A DNA stretch of 64,000 nucleotides, taken from the NCBI GenBank assembly GCA_002504905.1, contig DATY01000030.1, positions 6,700 through 70,699 of the forward strand, read 5' to 3'. The translations under genes and the position numbers were made by a program. Below, piece by piece: positions 1 to 9,600 of the stretch (positions are counted from its first letter, which is position 1; every line of letters begins with the position of its first letter). The notes under the pieces were generated by a model, which saw nothing but the letters and a program-made list of their open reading frames with translations, did not search any database and had not been told where the DNA came from. Origin of the DNA: Euryarchaeota archaeon UBA605. GTDB taxonomy: Archaea; Thermoplasmatota; Poseidoniia; Poseidoniales; Thalassarchaeaceae.

Positions 1-2046
1 TTGGGTTTTATGTGTGGATTAGAAATTCATCAGCAATTAGATACTGGCAAATTACATTCCAGAATGCCTAGTCAATTATTCGACTTTTCTCTTGCAGAGA
101 TTCCCGATTATTGGACACGTTCAGAAAGGAAACTAAGAGCATCACAAGGAGAAGGAGGGAAAATTGACATTACTGCACGTTTCGAGTCACGAAGAAATCG
201 TTCCTTCGTATATATTCAACCACCCAATGCGGGACTAATTGAGTTAGATGAAGCCCCGCCATTAAATCATGATAGTGATGCTATTGATACAGTATTAACT
301 ATGGCTGCAATGATGAAGGCCAAACCTGTATCTTCAATGCAGGCTATGAGAAAAACTGTGGTTGATGGTTCCAATACTAGTGGATTCCAGAGAACAACAT
401 TGGTTGCAACAGATGGTTCTATCGAAACAGAAACAGGAGAAGTTGGAATCGATGTTATTTGTCTCGAAGAGGACTCTGCTAGAAAACTAGATAGTGAGTT
501 AACTACGGAAGGAGAAATAGTTTATTACACTCTAGATAGGCTTGGAATGCCTTTGGTTGAGATTGCAACAGCTCCAAATATACAGACTCCTGAACATGCT
601 AAAGAGGTAGCTTTACACCTTGGTACATTATTACGTGACACACGTTTAGTTAGGAGGGGCTTGGGCTCAATTCGACAAGATCTCAATGTCAGTATCGCCT
701 GTGGAGTAAGAGTGGAAATCAAAGGTTGTCAAGATTTAGGTTGGATTCCTAAGATTATTCGGTTAGAGATGGCCAGACAATTACATATGTATAGGTTATG
801 TAATCAATTACGAGAAGAAGCCGACCTCCCTCTTTTACCTCCTGATCGTCGACTAGACTCGAAACCAGTAGAAAACAGAGTTGCTCTATCTGCATTATCA
901 AGACTACCATTTAAGACTCAGAATTTAACATATCTTTTCTCTAATTCTTCGTCTCAAATGATAGAAAAATCATTATCCTCTGGCTCAGTAGTTATGGGTT
1001 TGAAGTTGAAAGGATTTGCCGGAAAAATAGGTCGTAAAACTGAAGATATCGAAGGCTCACAAATGCCTAGGCTCGGAAGAGAGTTAGCGAGTTCCGCAAA
1101 ACAAGCAGGAGTGGCAGGAATCTTTCATTCTGATGAGTTACCAGCATATGGAATTACAGAAACTGAAGTCAGTAATATTAGACAAGAAATGACATTGTCT
1201 GAATCTGATGCATTTGTATTGTGTGTAGCGCCTAGTTGGCAGGCAGAATTAGCTCTTGAATCAGTAATACTTAGAGCGAGATCAGCATATCATAGAATTT
1301 CAGGAGAGGTTCGCAATGTTGTAATTAGAAAAGGTACTCCTGAAGACGGAACTACCACTGCTATGAGGCCTTTACCTAGTGGTGCACGTATGTATCCTGA
1401 AACAGATATACAAATTTTAAATCTCGATTTCGAAAGATGGGAAAAAATAAATTCTAACCTTCCTATGAATAAACAGCAACGATTGACAAGATTACAAAAA
1501 TATAATATTTCTAGTAATCAAATCGAAGCAATATTGGGCAATGAATTAGATGATATATTTGTTTCAGGATTAGATTGCAATGATCCATTCCCTCCCGATC
1601 TCCCATCAAAGCCTTGGGCTACAATTTTGTTAGATAACACGAGGTCAGACATTGCACATAAATCAGGAAAATCAGCGTCGGATATTCCCTGGGAATTACT
1701 AGCATTACTGGTATATTCTAAGGAAAAGGGAATTATAACTAGAGAAGGAATAATTCCTCTTGGCTCACAATATCTCTCTAATACTGATGAAAGCCTTTCT
1801 ACGTTTGATAAAAAATTGGCATGGCTATCTAAAAAAGCAGAAATTGAAGGTTTTATTCCTGCAGATAGTTCTTCTGTTGAAGAAGTAATTGATTCAATAA
1901 TTTCTGATAAGTCAGACTTTGTTAAAGAAAAGGGTATTTCCGCTGTGGGCCCATTAATGGGCATGGTGATGTCGAAATTAGGTGGCTCTGCAGATGGGAA
2001 ATTAGTAAATTCTATTTTAATCGAAAAAATTAAGCAAATAAAATGA
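1..2046 (+). CDS. gatE: Glu-tRNA(Gln) amidotransferase subunit E (5' end cut by window edge)
   Basis: GatE works with GatD to convert Glu-tRNA(Gln) to Gln-tRNA(Gln), the archaeal route to Gln-tRNA. The GatB/GatE catalytic fold shows at residues 5-15 (GLEIHQQLDT) and around 120-132 (VDGSNTSGFQRT), followed by LEEDSAR near 155-161 and the RLGMPLVEI stretch near 178-186. The middle (about 290-420) fits the AspRS-like insertion that separates GatE from bacterial GatB. The C-terminal third fits the helical/YqeY-like tail. At 681 residues it is slightly longer than the usual 620-640. The open frame runs to base 1 on a TTG codon, so a few N-terminal residues are probably missing. It is followed after 72 bases by an unrelated membrane-protein pair. 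GatD is not in the window. Confidence 0.93.
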   Translation: MGFMCGLEIHQQLDTGKLHSRMPSQLFDFSLAEIPDYWTRSERKLRASQGEGGKIDITARFESRRNRSFVYIQPPNAGLIELDEAPPLNHDSDAIDTVLTMAAMMKAKPVSSMQAMRKTVVDGSNTSGFQRTTLVATDGSIETETGEVGIDVICLEEDSARKLDSELTTEGEIVYYTLDRLGMPLVEIATAPNIQTPEHAKEVALHLGTLLRDTRLVRRGLGSIRQDLNVSIACGVRVEIKGCQDLGWIPKIIRLEMARQLHMYRLCNQLREEADLPLLPPDRRLDSKPVENRVALSALSRLPFKTQNLTYLFSNSSSQMIEKSLSSGSVVMGLKLKGFAGKIGRKTEDIEGSQMPRLGRELASSAKQAGVAGIFHSDELPAYGITETEVSNIRQEMTLSESDAFVLCVAPSWQAELALESVILRARSAYHRISGEVRNVVIRKGTPEDGTTTAMRPLPSGARMYPETDIQILNLDFERWEKINSNLPMNKQQRLTRLQKYNISSNQIEAILGNELDDIFVSGLDCNDPFPPDLPSKPWATILLDNTRSDIAHKSGKSASDIPWELLALLVYSKEKGIITREGIIPLGSQYLSNTDESLSTFDKKLAWLSKKAEIEGFIPADSSSVEEVIDSIISDKSDFVKEKGISAVGPLMGMVMSKLGGSADGKLVNSILIEKIKQIK

Positions 2047-2118
2047 TAATCTTATTAATATCTGAACAAATTTTTATCATTAATATTAATCTACTTAGTT
2101 ACTACGCGTTTGATTTCC

Positions 2119-2751
2119 ATGTCAACGCTGTTAACGACCATAGGAGTCATAATAATTACAACCATATTAGGATATTTTGCTGTAAAAGAAGAATATAGGC
2201 TACAGTCTGCGTCTGTAGTATTTCTTGTAATTCTTTTACTATCTTCTAGTACGTTATCTACAGAGTGGGCTAGAATGACTTCAGAATTAGTAGATAATGA
2301 TGAAGATCCACATTATGGCCTCCCCGATCTATGGGATGGTAAGCAGGCGGTTTGTTTTCACTTCCCTCAAGACGCTACTCCCTCAGAATTTGCAGACGGT
2401 AGACACCACATAGATTATGATGGTACAGATTTTAAAACAGATAAAAATTGGAATGCTACTGGTGCCTGTGTTGGTGGATTTGAAGGGTATGAAAATGGTT
2501 TAGATTTACTAAATGCAGCAGTTGATGTCAGACCAAATCTTTTTGCATTAAATGTTACTGAATTTTCTTTCGGATTACAAATAAATTCTATTGGAGGAGT
2601 AAGTCCTTGTGAAGTTTATACCTGTGCAGATGATTTCTCTTCTGGAGCATATTGGGAGTTACTTAACGATGGTGCTTATTCAATGGTAGGTATTTCAGAT
2701 CTAGCATTGAATGACGATACAGTAGTTACTTGGCAAATTGCTACATATTGA
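2119..2751 (+). CDS. Membrane-anchored DUF4430 (transcobalamin C-terminal-like) domain protein
   Basis: A surface protein of about 210 residues. The N-terminus holds two hydrophobic helices (about residues 2-20 and 30-46), then an extracellular domain with four Cys. The C-terminal half matches the DUF4430 pattern as I remember it: GLDLLNAA, then LQINSIGGV, then YWELLNDGAYSMVGIS, and a closing L-x-D-D-T-V-V-T-W strand. In bacteria such domains resemble the C-terminal domain of transcobalamin and often sit beside ECF-type vitamin transporters. Here the next gene is a CbrT-like S component, so capture of a cobalamin-like ligand is a reasonable inference. I chose the ATG at 2119; an in-frame TTG lies at 2110. 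The assignment rests on motif spacing, not a search. Confidence 0.6.
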   Translation: MSTLLTTIGVIIITTILGYFAVKEEYRLQSASVVFLVILLLSSSTLSTEWARMTSELVDNDEDPHYGLPDLWDGKQAVCFHFPQDATPSEFADGRHHIDYDGTDFKTDKNWNATGACVGGFEGYENGLDLLNAAVDVRPNLFALNVTEFSFGLQINSIGGVSPCEVYTCADDFSSGAYWELLNDGAYSMVGISDLALNDDTVVTWQIATY

Positions 2752-2851
2752 TTTAGCATATCAGCAGCTGTAAAAAATGTATTTTTTTAATCAACTTTAA
2801 GATTGAATCAGAGTAATCATCAATAACATAATCACATTGGACTGCTTATTC

Positions 2852-3505
2852 ATGTTATTCGATGCGCATGCAGTTACCCTTTCTCCTAATGAACAACTTG
2901 TTCTGGATTTGGCGATAGTAACAGTTGCAATTGCATCATTAATATTAGCCGATAGTAAGTTTAAATCTAAGAACCCAGGCATAATTTTTACAATTATTGT
3001 AGTTCTTGCAATCTCAGGAAGGCTATTATTGAACCCAATTCCTAATGTTCAACCTGTCACATTTTTGGCAATTATGGTAGGTATTTATTTTGGTATTTCT
3101 TATTCTATAGCCTTTGCCACTGTAGTCACACTTTCTTCAAATGTAATGTTAGAACATGGCATTTGGTCAAATTACCAGATAATTGGATGGGCAACTGTAG
3201 GTATTTTAGCTGCATTATTAAGAAACCAATTTATTCAAAATGAGAAATTAAATATTACAAATCTTGCAATTTTCGCGGCCTTTTCCGGATTCCTATTTGA
3301 TTGGATAGTTTCCTTGAGTATCCTGCACAATGTGGACACATCATTTTTCCTAATCTACTTGTTAAATGGGGTTCCTTTTGATTTATTACACGCGGGTGGA
3401 AATGTCGCATTTGTCGCATGGTTTGCAAATCCACTTAGTGAGTTAATGAATAGACATACTAACCTTATTAATTCCGAGGCGGTGCCTGAATTTGCCCCAA
3501 ACTGA
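2852..3505 (+). CDS. ECF transporter S component, CbrT-like (probable vitamin B12 type)
   Basis: A polytopic membrane protein of about 217 residues with about six hydrophobic segments. The stretch AISGRLLLNPIPNVQPVT followed by LAIMVGIYFG, an SSN motif, HGIWSNYQIIGW and GILAALLRN is the layout of ECF substrate-binding proteins, and most like CbrT, the cobalamin-specific S component. ECF transporters also need the membrane T component and two ATPases; none is in this window, so a shared energizing module elsewhere would be required. The upstream DUF4430 surface protein supports a vitamin-capture role. The start is the ATG at 2852 (TTG at 2837 is possible). The 3' end overlaps pth2 by 14 bases, suggesting translational coupling. 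The substrate is inferred, not shown. Confidence 0.65.
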   Translation: MLFDAHAVTLSPNEQLVLDLAIVTVAIASLILADSKFKSKNPGIIFTIIVVLAISGRLLLNPIPNVQPVTFLAIMVGIYFGISYSIAFATVVTLSSNVMLEHGIWSNYQIIGWATVGILAALLRNQFIQNEKLNITNLAIFAAFSGFLFDWIVSLSILHNVDTSFFLIYLLNGVPFDLLHAGGNVAFVAWFANPLSELMNRHTNLINSEAVPEFAPN

Positions 3506-3860
3506 TGAATTGACAATGGTACTAGTCACTCGAAGTGACCTCAATTTATCTAAAGGTAAACTTGCTGCACAGTGTAGTCATGCTACTGCAGAATGCATTC
3601 TTAAGGCAAAAAGAACCGCTCCTAAGACATTGGAAAGGTATCTAGCTAAAGGTGCAAGAAAGATTGTTTGTAGTACTAGTAATCTTGATAGTCTAAAAAG
3701 AATTTTTGGAGAGGCAAATGAGTCGGGCTTAGTTTCTTACATGGTTAAAGATGCAGGGCACACTGAAATCCCAGCAGGTACTGTGACGGTAGTAGGGATC
3801 GGACCAGGTCCAAGATCAACTATTGACACAATCACAAGTAGCCTTCCACTTGTTAAGTGA
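3492..3860 (+). CDS. pth2: Peptidyl-tRNA hydrolase, PTH2 family
   Basis: Releases peptides from prematurely dropped peptidyl-tRNA. The 122-residue length is standard for archaeal PTH2. Signature segments are MVLVTRSDL, then GKLAAQCSHA (the conserved K-x-A-x-Q-x-x-H-A), the VKDAGHTEIPAGT segment, and a GIGPGP turn near the C-terminus. The TTG start at 3492 lies inside the end of the preceding ECF gene; the internal ATG at 3516 would give the more usual N-terminus. A GAGGCGG stretch upstream could serve as the ribosome-binding site. The gene ends about 70 bases before a convergent aquaporin-like gene. Confidence 0.93.
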   Translation: MPQTDELTMVLVTRSDLNLSKGKLAAQCSHATAECILKAKRTAPKTLERYLAKGARKIVCSTSNLDSLKRIFGEANESGLVSYMVKDAGHTEIPAGTVTVVGIGPGPRSTIDTITSSLPLVK

Positions 3861-3933
3861 TTTAGAATATTCGGCTAAACTGGAGGATTTTCATCCCCCA
3901 GTTTGCCTTACGTATTATTTTATTTTTATTTAT

Positions 3934-4572
3934 TTAACTCATGTTGTTGTCGATTTCCATGCCTACTTTAGCACCAATACCGAACATCAAGCCATCAATA
4001 ATCCATGGCATAGCTACATCTTGTAGATCGCCCATGTCACCTAGTACCATACTACCCATGTTATGAGCAGATCCGAAATCCATTAGTGACATTGTACCTG
4101 TAACATCTCCATTCGCAAGATAAGCGCCCGAAACCGCCATTATAGCAATAGCAGTTACCCAAGCATCACAACTTGCATGAATCTTACTAACAATAGCACC
4201 GGCAGCAATCATTCCAATCATTGCCCACATTGAGAATTCCCATGCGTTTGTTGCAGTAGCATCATATGCCGGTGAAAGATCATCTAATCCTTCACTCATC
4301 ATAGCAACAGCAAGAGCCGCTCCTATGACTTGCATAACTAACTTTATTCCATTATTCATCCAATTGTCACTATCCGCAACGTCACCTGTCATTATGTGCA
4401 TCCAAGTCACTGCTGGTAGTATGTGAGCACCACTGAAAGCCATCCAACCTCCAGCTAGTACTAACGCACCAGTCAGTGTACCCATGCCTTGACCCATCCC
4501 GCTAAAGACTAGCCAAGATACAACAAAGGCACCTCCTACTTCATTCAACATTCCTTTTTTATCCATTTCCAT
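3934..4572 (-). CDS. Divergent aquaporin-superfamily (MIP-like) membrane protein
   Basis: A membrane protein of 212 residues with six hydrophobic segments in two halves, as in major intrinsic proteins. The first half has SGAHILPAVTW where aquaporins have SGAHFNPAVT, so the first NPA box reads LPA. The second half has VTGTMSLMDFGSAHNMGSMVLG where the second NPA-R box is expected; only the Asn remains (N-M-G-S for N-P-A-R). The N-terminal E-x-G-G-A-F and the spacing around both half-helices support the family. Water or solute specificity cannot be predicted because the filter residues are changed. Upstream lie a strong GGGAGG ribosome-binding site (4581-4586) and an AT-rich TATA-like box (4617-4627). 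It is divergently transcribed from the next gene. Confidence 0.6.
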   Translation of the reverse strand: MEMDKKGMLNEVGGAFVVSWLVFSGMGQGMGTLTGALVLAGGWMAFSGAHILPAVTWMHIMTGDVADSDNWMNNGIKLVMQVIGAALAVAMMSEGLDDLSPAYDATATNAWEFSMWAMIGMIAAGAIVSKIHASCDAWVTAIAIMAVSGAYLANGDVTGTMSLMDFGSAHNMGSMVLGDMGDLQDVAMPWIIDGLMFGIGAKVGMEIDNNMS

Positions 4573-4580
4573 ATTTTTTT

Positions 4581-4627
4581 CCTCCCACTTAGGGGCGCTT
4601 TCGCGTTATTCGGAGACTATATAATAG
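4581..4627 (-). promoter_or_regulatory. Promoter and ribosome-binding site of the aquaporin-like gene
   Basis: On the minus strand a TATA-like CTATTATATAG (4617-4627) lies about 45-55 bases before the ATG at 4572, and GGGAGG (4581-4586) lies 8 bases before it. This is the arrangement expected for an archaeal promoter with a short leader. The region between them contains GCG-rich bases that may fold weakly. Assigned by inspection only. Confidence 0.45.
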
Positions 4628-4676
4628 AACAGGGTCATAAAACAGTAAAAAATAAGTTTTTAGAGCCTTTTTCCGG

Positions 4677-4699
4677 ACACCGGTGTTGTAAAATACACC
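4677..4699. promoter_or_regulatory. Palindromic ACACCGGTGT plus third ACACC half-site (candidate operator)
   Basis: A perfect 10-base palindrome, ACACCGGTGT, occupies 4677-4686. A further ACACC at 4695-4699 forms a second inverted pair with GGTGT across 8 bases. It sits in the divergent intergenic region between the aquaporin-like gene and the cysteine-dioxygenase-like gene, 40-65 bases before the latter's ATG. Three half-sites upstream of a start fit a repressor or activator site. No regulator is identified. Confidence 0.35.
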
Positions 4700-4740
4700 T
4701 GATATTAATTAGTATACTTAGTAATGTTTTTTTTAAATAT

Positions 4741-5328
4741 ATGTTAAAAATAAAGATTCTAATTAATAGTAATAGTCTTCAACTAGCGGCTATTGTCAGG
4801 TACGTGGTTGAACAGGTTGCATTAGATTCTGCAGTCCGCAATAGGCTTTTATCAGAGTGTGACGGGCTGTCAAATCTAGTAGATTGGTTAGACAGTATCG
4901 ACAGACGTCCTGGGCTTGATGAATTAGATTCTAAATTGATTTCTACTGAAGTTAATATTCCTGCTCTTAAGAGCTGTATTGGTTATGCTGAAGATGGTTA
5001 TCAGAGAAATGTAATAAAAAAAACTGAGCATTATGAATTGGTTGCTATATGTTGGACCCCGGGTCAACTAACCCCTATTCATGATCATGTAGGTAGCGAT
5101 TGTGCATTCAAAATTATAGATGGCATTTCAACTGAAACCACTTATGAATTAAATGATCAAGGTCTCGCATTTCCAGTGGGAGTCAGAGATTACTTAGCAG
5201 GAGAAATTTGTGCTGCTGATGAACCAGATATACACAGAGTTTCGAATGATTCCGATAAAGAATTAATCAATCTTCATGTTTACACTCCACCTCTACATGC
5301 ATACAATGTTTACAAATCAGCAGAATAA
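4741..5328 (+). CDS. Cysteine dioxygenase type I-like cupin
   Basis: A cupin of 195 residues. The metal-binding motif PIHDHVGSDCAF gives H114 and H116, and a third His (H165) lies in PDIHRVSN, matching the 3-His iron site of cysteine dioxygenase (PF05995). The family oxidises cysteine to cysteine sulfinate, or related thiols. Residues WTPGQLTP before the first His pair and HVYTPPLHAYNVY at the end are typical of the family. The N-terminal 80 residues are poorly conserved. The ATG at 4741 follows an AT-rich run with no clear ribosome-binding site, so the message may be nearly leaderless. The gene converges with the aminotransferase, with only 2 bases between the stops. Substrate specificity (cysteine versus another thiol) cannot be read from sequence. 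Confidence 0.72.
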   Translation: MLKIKILINSNSLQLAAIVRYVVEQVALDSAVRNRLLSECDGLSNLVDWLDSIDRRPGLDELDSKLISTEVNIPALKSCIGYAEDGYQRNVIKKTEHYELVAICWTPGQLTPIHDHVGSDCAFKIIDGISTETTYELNDQGLAFPVGVRDYLAGEICAADEPDIHRVSNDSDKELINLHVYTPPLHAYNVYKSAE

Positions 5329-5330
5329 AA

Positions 5331-6623
5331 TTAAATTCCTAGATCTTTTTTATATTGCTCAAAAACTTCTGTGAATAGTTGAATATCTGATTCAAATGTT
5401 TTTGGTAATAGTGGTCCGAAAGAGAATCTAAAGAATCTCGAATATGGAGTTACATAGTTTGGGTCCTTGGAGTGTGGCCTAGCCATATCACAATCAGACG
5501 CACAAAGTATTGCTGCACCTTTTTTGAATAATCTATTATTCAGTTCTTTACTAGTCATTCCTTCAGGAAGCTCGAGCCAATGATAGAATCCTCCATTGCC
5601 AGTATATACTCCTAATCCCATTTTTTGAAAAGCCTCTCCATATCTTTGTCGCTGCCAATTATAATGTTCTTCGACGGCCTTTCTTGCTTTTTTAACACGT
5701 GATGGCTCAAGTAATTTTACTGCATACAATTGAGAGGGATGACTTACTCCGCCCATTCCGAAACTAGAGTAATTTGATAGTGTCTCAACATTCTTCTTGC
5801 TAGCAATAATCCAGCCAATTCTGATTCCTGGTGATTGAAGACCTTTGGTACATGCTCCAGCAATGAATATATTACTGCTATTGAGATCGTTTACAAACTG
5901 GATCCCACTTACTGATGGTGAGTGAAACATTTCATATGCTTCATCGAGAAGAATTCCATTTCCTGATTGTTCTGCCATTTGTATTAATTCTCTCAGCTCT
6001 TCTCCATGTCTAGTTTGACCTGATGGATTTTGTGGATTGGAAATAATTGGCATAAGACGAGTTTTAGCATTTAATCCATTTCGATCAAAATATTCTGAGT
6101 TAGTAGGATGGAAATTATTTTCTTTCGTAAATGGAACAACCTGAAAGTCAGTATTTGTTTGTTCCAAAATATCTAGATATGCTGGCCATTCAATATTCCC
6201 AATTCTAACCTGAATATTTTCTTTCAGAAATGCTAATACAGTGTATATCCCCGGCCTTCCTCCCGCAAAAATCATTACATTTTCTGGAGTAATTTCTGAG
6301 CTATATTGAGAATTGTAGTATTCCACAATTGATTCTCTTAACTTTGGATGTCCCCATGCTTTTGGATAGAAACGGTCTTCCCAAGTAACATCAATACTAT
6401 CCGGTAGCGATGGTCCATCGAATTTTTCTAATGGAGTTGTTAATGGGAAGCCTTGTGACCAAGGGTGCGTACCCTCAGTTCCAATAAAACTACCAAATGA
6501 ATCTTTGAATGCGTAAAGCGTCTCATAGATTCCCATTGGAGGGCAATTATCGGATAAGAAAGATTCAGTCATGTTAGTGCGAAGAATATCAAGCAAATTA
6601 GTTTGTCCATGCTTAAGTTTCAT
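5331..6623 (-). CDS. PLP-dependent aminotransferase, class I/II
   Basis: A fold-type I aminotransferase of 430 residues. Visible features are a glycine-rich cofactor-binding loop near AGGRPGIYT, the SNPQNPSGQT segment that holds the pyridine-stacking Asn, LLDEAYEMF with the Asp that pairs with the PLP nitrogen, and CTKGLQSPGIRIGW with the Schiff-base Lys and downstream Arg. The C-terminal RFSFGP holds the substrate-carboxylate Arg. Substrate is not predictable from this. The start at 6623 lies 46 bases from the divergent RCC1 gene start, so the two share a short promoter region. The 3' end abuts the dioxygenase-like gene, which might hint at shared sulfur-amino-acid metabolism, but convergent orientation makes this weak. 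Confidence 0.85.
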   Translation of the reverse strand: MKLKHGQTNLLDILRTNMTESFLSDNCPPMGIYETLYAFKDSFGSFIGTEGTHPWSQGFPLTTPLEKFDGPSLPDSIDVTWEDRFYPKAWGHPKLRESIVEYYNSQYSSEITPENVMIFAGGRPGIYTVLAFLKENIQVRIGNIEWPAYLDILEQTNTDFQVVPFTKENNFHPTNSEYFDRNGLNAKTRLMPIISNPQNPSGQTRHGEELRELIQMAEQSGNGILLDEAYEMFHSPSVSGIQFVNDLNSSNIFIAGACTKGLQSPGIRIGWIIASKKNVETLSNYSSFGMGGVSHPSQLYAVKLLEPSRVKKARKAVEEHYNWQRQRYGEAFQKMGLGVYTGNGGFYHWLELPEGMTSKELNNRLFKKGAAILCASDCDMARPHSKDPNYVTPYSRFFRFSFGPLLPKTFESDIQLFTEVFEQYKKDLGI

Positions 6624-6669
6624 GTTTTATATTCCTAAAATTAATAGGGCTCAATCCATACCGGATACT

Positions 6670-9600
6670 ATGAGAAACCCGTCTAAATCTGTATTTGTTT
6701 CAGTCTTTATAGTAATTACATTGGTTGGAATGTCTTTATCCGCAATATCCAATAATCAAAATCAAGAGATTCAAGAGGAAGAAACTAAGTTTTTCTCACA
6801 TACTAATATCAATTTTGAAGGATATCAAGAAGATTCCATTTACTCATATTCAACATTGTCTTCGGGCGGTTATACTAATTGTGTAATAACAGAAGATCAA
6901 AGAGTTGTTTGCTGGGGTAGTAATGATCAAGGGAAAAGAGGTTTGGGCGGAGGTATTGATAATGCTTCTGTTACTCCTGTAGGAAAAGCAGGCCCATGGG
7001 TAGTTGGTAATTTATCTGGTGGGATGGTTGAGGTTTCATCAGGTGGATGGTCTGCATGTTCCTTGAAGCAAACAGGAGAGATTTGGTGCTGGGGCGGTGG
7101 AGAATATGGTCAATTAGGATCAGGAAACGATCTTTGTCAAGGATCTACTGGATCCTTGGCTTGTCAGCAGGCTCAAAATCATCCACCAGTCAAAGTATCT
7201 TTACCGCTTGGTCGAACTGCGGTTTCATTATCTGATGCAAATCAGGGTCATTTTTGTGCTATTTTGGATAATGGTGATGGAATATGTTGGGGCTGGAATG
7301 AGAATGGACAACTTGGTGATGGGACTGTCTGTACCGGTGGAAGTTATTGGCAGGACAATAGCAATCCAACTCCAGCAGGTTGTAATTCGAAGAACGGGCG
7401 TTATACTCCTGCAGTAATTGATGACTCAAATTTCCCAGCAAATTCATCATTCATATCAATTTCAATGGGGCAACGTCATAGTTGTGGAATAATAGACAAT
7501 AATGATTTATACTGCTGGGGGCAAAATAATTATGGGCAACTAGGAATCGGTCTGTCCGACTTTCAAAATTATCCAACTCCTCAATTTGTGGCCAGTAATG
7601 TGATAGCTGTTGGTACAGGGGATCAGCACTCATGTGCTTTGTATGAGAATCAAAATGTGAAATGTTGGGGGCAGAACAATATGGGTCAACTTGGTACTGG
7701 AGATAATTATCTGTACTCTTCTCCTCAGCCAATAAATCTCAGTACTAATATTCTATTAATATCTTTAGAGTCCGCATACAACTCTAATTGTGTAATTACA
7801 GAAGAGTTTGAAACTTACTGCTGGGGCACTAATTACTTCAGCCAACTCGGTAACCAAGACGGTGACGGCACTCAAGAGAACCCATTGTTGTTTTGGAATA
7901 CTGAATATAACTTCACAGTTAATACCACCGCAGCAATGTCAATTAATGGTGATGGGGTTTGTCAGATTATAGGACAAAGTTCTGATAACTCAACTCATAA
8001 TCATAGAGATGTATTCTGCAATGGTCAGTCTTACAGAGGTCAAATGGGAGACGGTAATTGGAATCAATCATTCGGAGACTGGAATTGGAGTTTTGTTAAT
8101 CTTTCATCCGACAATATAGGCCCTCTTACTTATCAAGGCGCTGGTGGAGTTCATATTTCTGAGAGAGATATTGATAATGATAGTATCATATCCATCCTCG
8201 ATAATCTTCCCAACGGCTGTCCTGACGGTAGTTTCGATCCTAACTATGATGGTTCTTGTGTAATTGCTGATGCAGGCTATTTCAGTACTAATCTAATGTA
8301 TAATGAACAACTTCCTTGCGATTTAGGAACCTATCAACCCCACTCTGGACAATCTAGTTGTATTGATTCTTCACCCGGGCATTTCGTAGATTCGACCTCC
8401 TCTACTTCTCAACAGGCTTGTCTATCAGGGACTTATCAACCGAACACAGGGCAGTCTAGTTGTATTGATGCATCACCTGGTCATGAGATTAATCTAAACT
8501 CTACTGCACAAATCATGTGCTCACTAGGAGATTATCAATCAGAATCTGGGCAACAAAATTGTATCCCTGCTTCTCCAGGATATCATGTTCCAAATCTTGG
8601 TTCTTTAAGCCAGACAGGTTGTGAACCGGGTACGTATCAACCTAATTTTGGGGCCTCGTCTTGTTTTGATGCAAGTTTGGGATACTTTGTGGAAGGTAGT
8701 AATGCAACTATGCAAGAAGCTTGTTCGCCAGGGACATATCAACCTAATTTTGGATCAACATCTTGTGAAATTGCGAGCCCGGGTTATTATGTTGATACCT
8801 TTGGCTCTTCTTTAGAAGAAGCTTGTAGTGTGGGAACATATAATCCATCTTCTGGTTCTGACGATATTTCTGATTGTCTAATAACCGATCCAGGTAATTA
8901 TGTTGATTATGAGGGAGCAGTAACCCAAAGTGAGTGCCCAATGGGAACTTTTAATCCAAATAGTAATTCTATTACTTCCAATGATTGTTTATCTGCAGAT
9001 TCAGGTCATTATGTAGAAAATACCGGTTCATCAGAACAAACCCCTTGTGAGGTAGGTTACTATCAGCCTTCCACCGGACAAACGTTCTGTTTAGAGTCTT
9101 CCAGCGGAACTTATGTTCCAAATACTGGTTCATCTTCTGCCATGGATTGCTTAGCAGGTACATATCAGCCTGATTCAGGACAGGACACATGTTTAGATGC
9201 CGAAGCAGGATATTTCACTTCTGCAGATAGGGCTTCGTCTCAGATGCCTTGTTTAGCAGGGTCTTACCAATCAGAGATAGGCTCTACGAGTTGTATCCAG
9301 TCTGATTCCGGATACCATGTGCCTTCCGAAGGTCAAGCTATGCAAACAATTTGTCCAGCGGGACAGTATCAGCCTCAACCCGGATCTTCTGAATGTATGA
9401 TTACAAATCCAGGAGAATACTCTTCAGAAGGGGCAACTTCTCCTTCGCCTTGTTTACCAGGGTCATATCAAAGTCAATCTGGCCAATCTGGTTGCGTTTT
9501 AGCGGATTCTGGATATTACTCAAGTGATATTTCTTCAACAGAGCAAACTAGTTGTCAACCAGGAGAATATCAACCATTAACTGGACAATCTAGTTGTATT

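Noticed and set aside
1518..1964. Long open frame on the minus strand inside gatE
   Set aside because: It lies wholly within a clear gatE coding region, has no family features, and looks like a by-product of AT-rich codon use.
6571..6669. Longer N-terminus for the RCC1 surface protein
   Set aside because: It would overlap the divergent aminotransferase gene and place 33 unrelated residues before a proper signal peptide.
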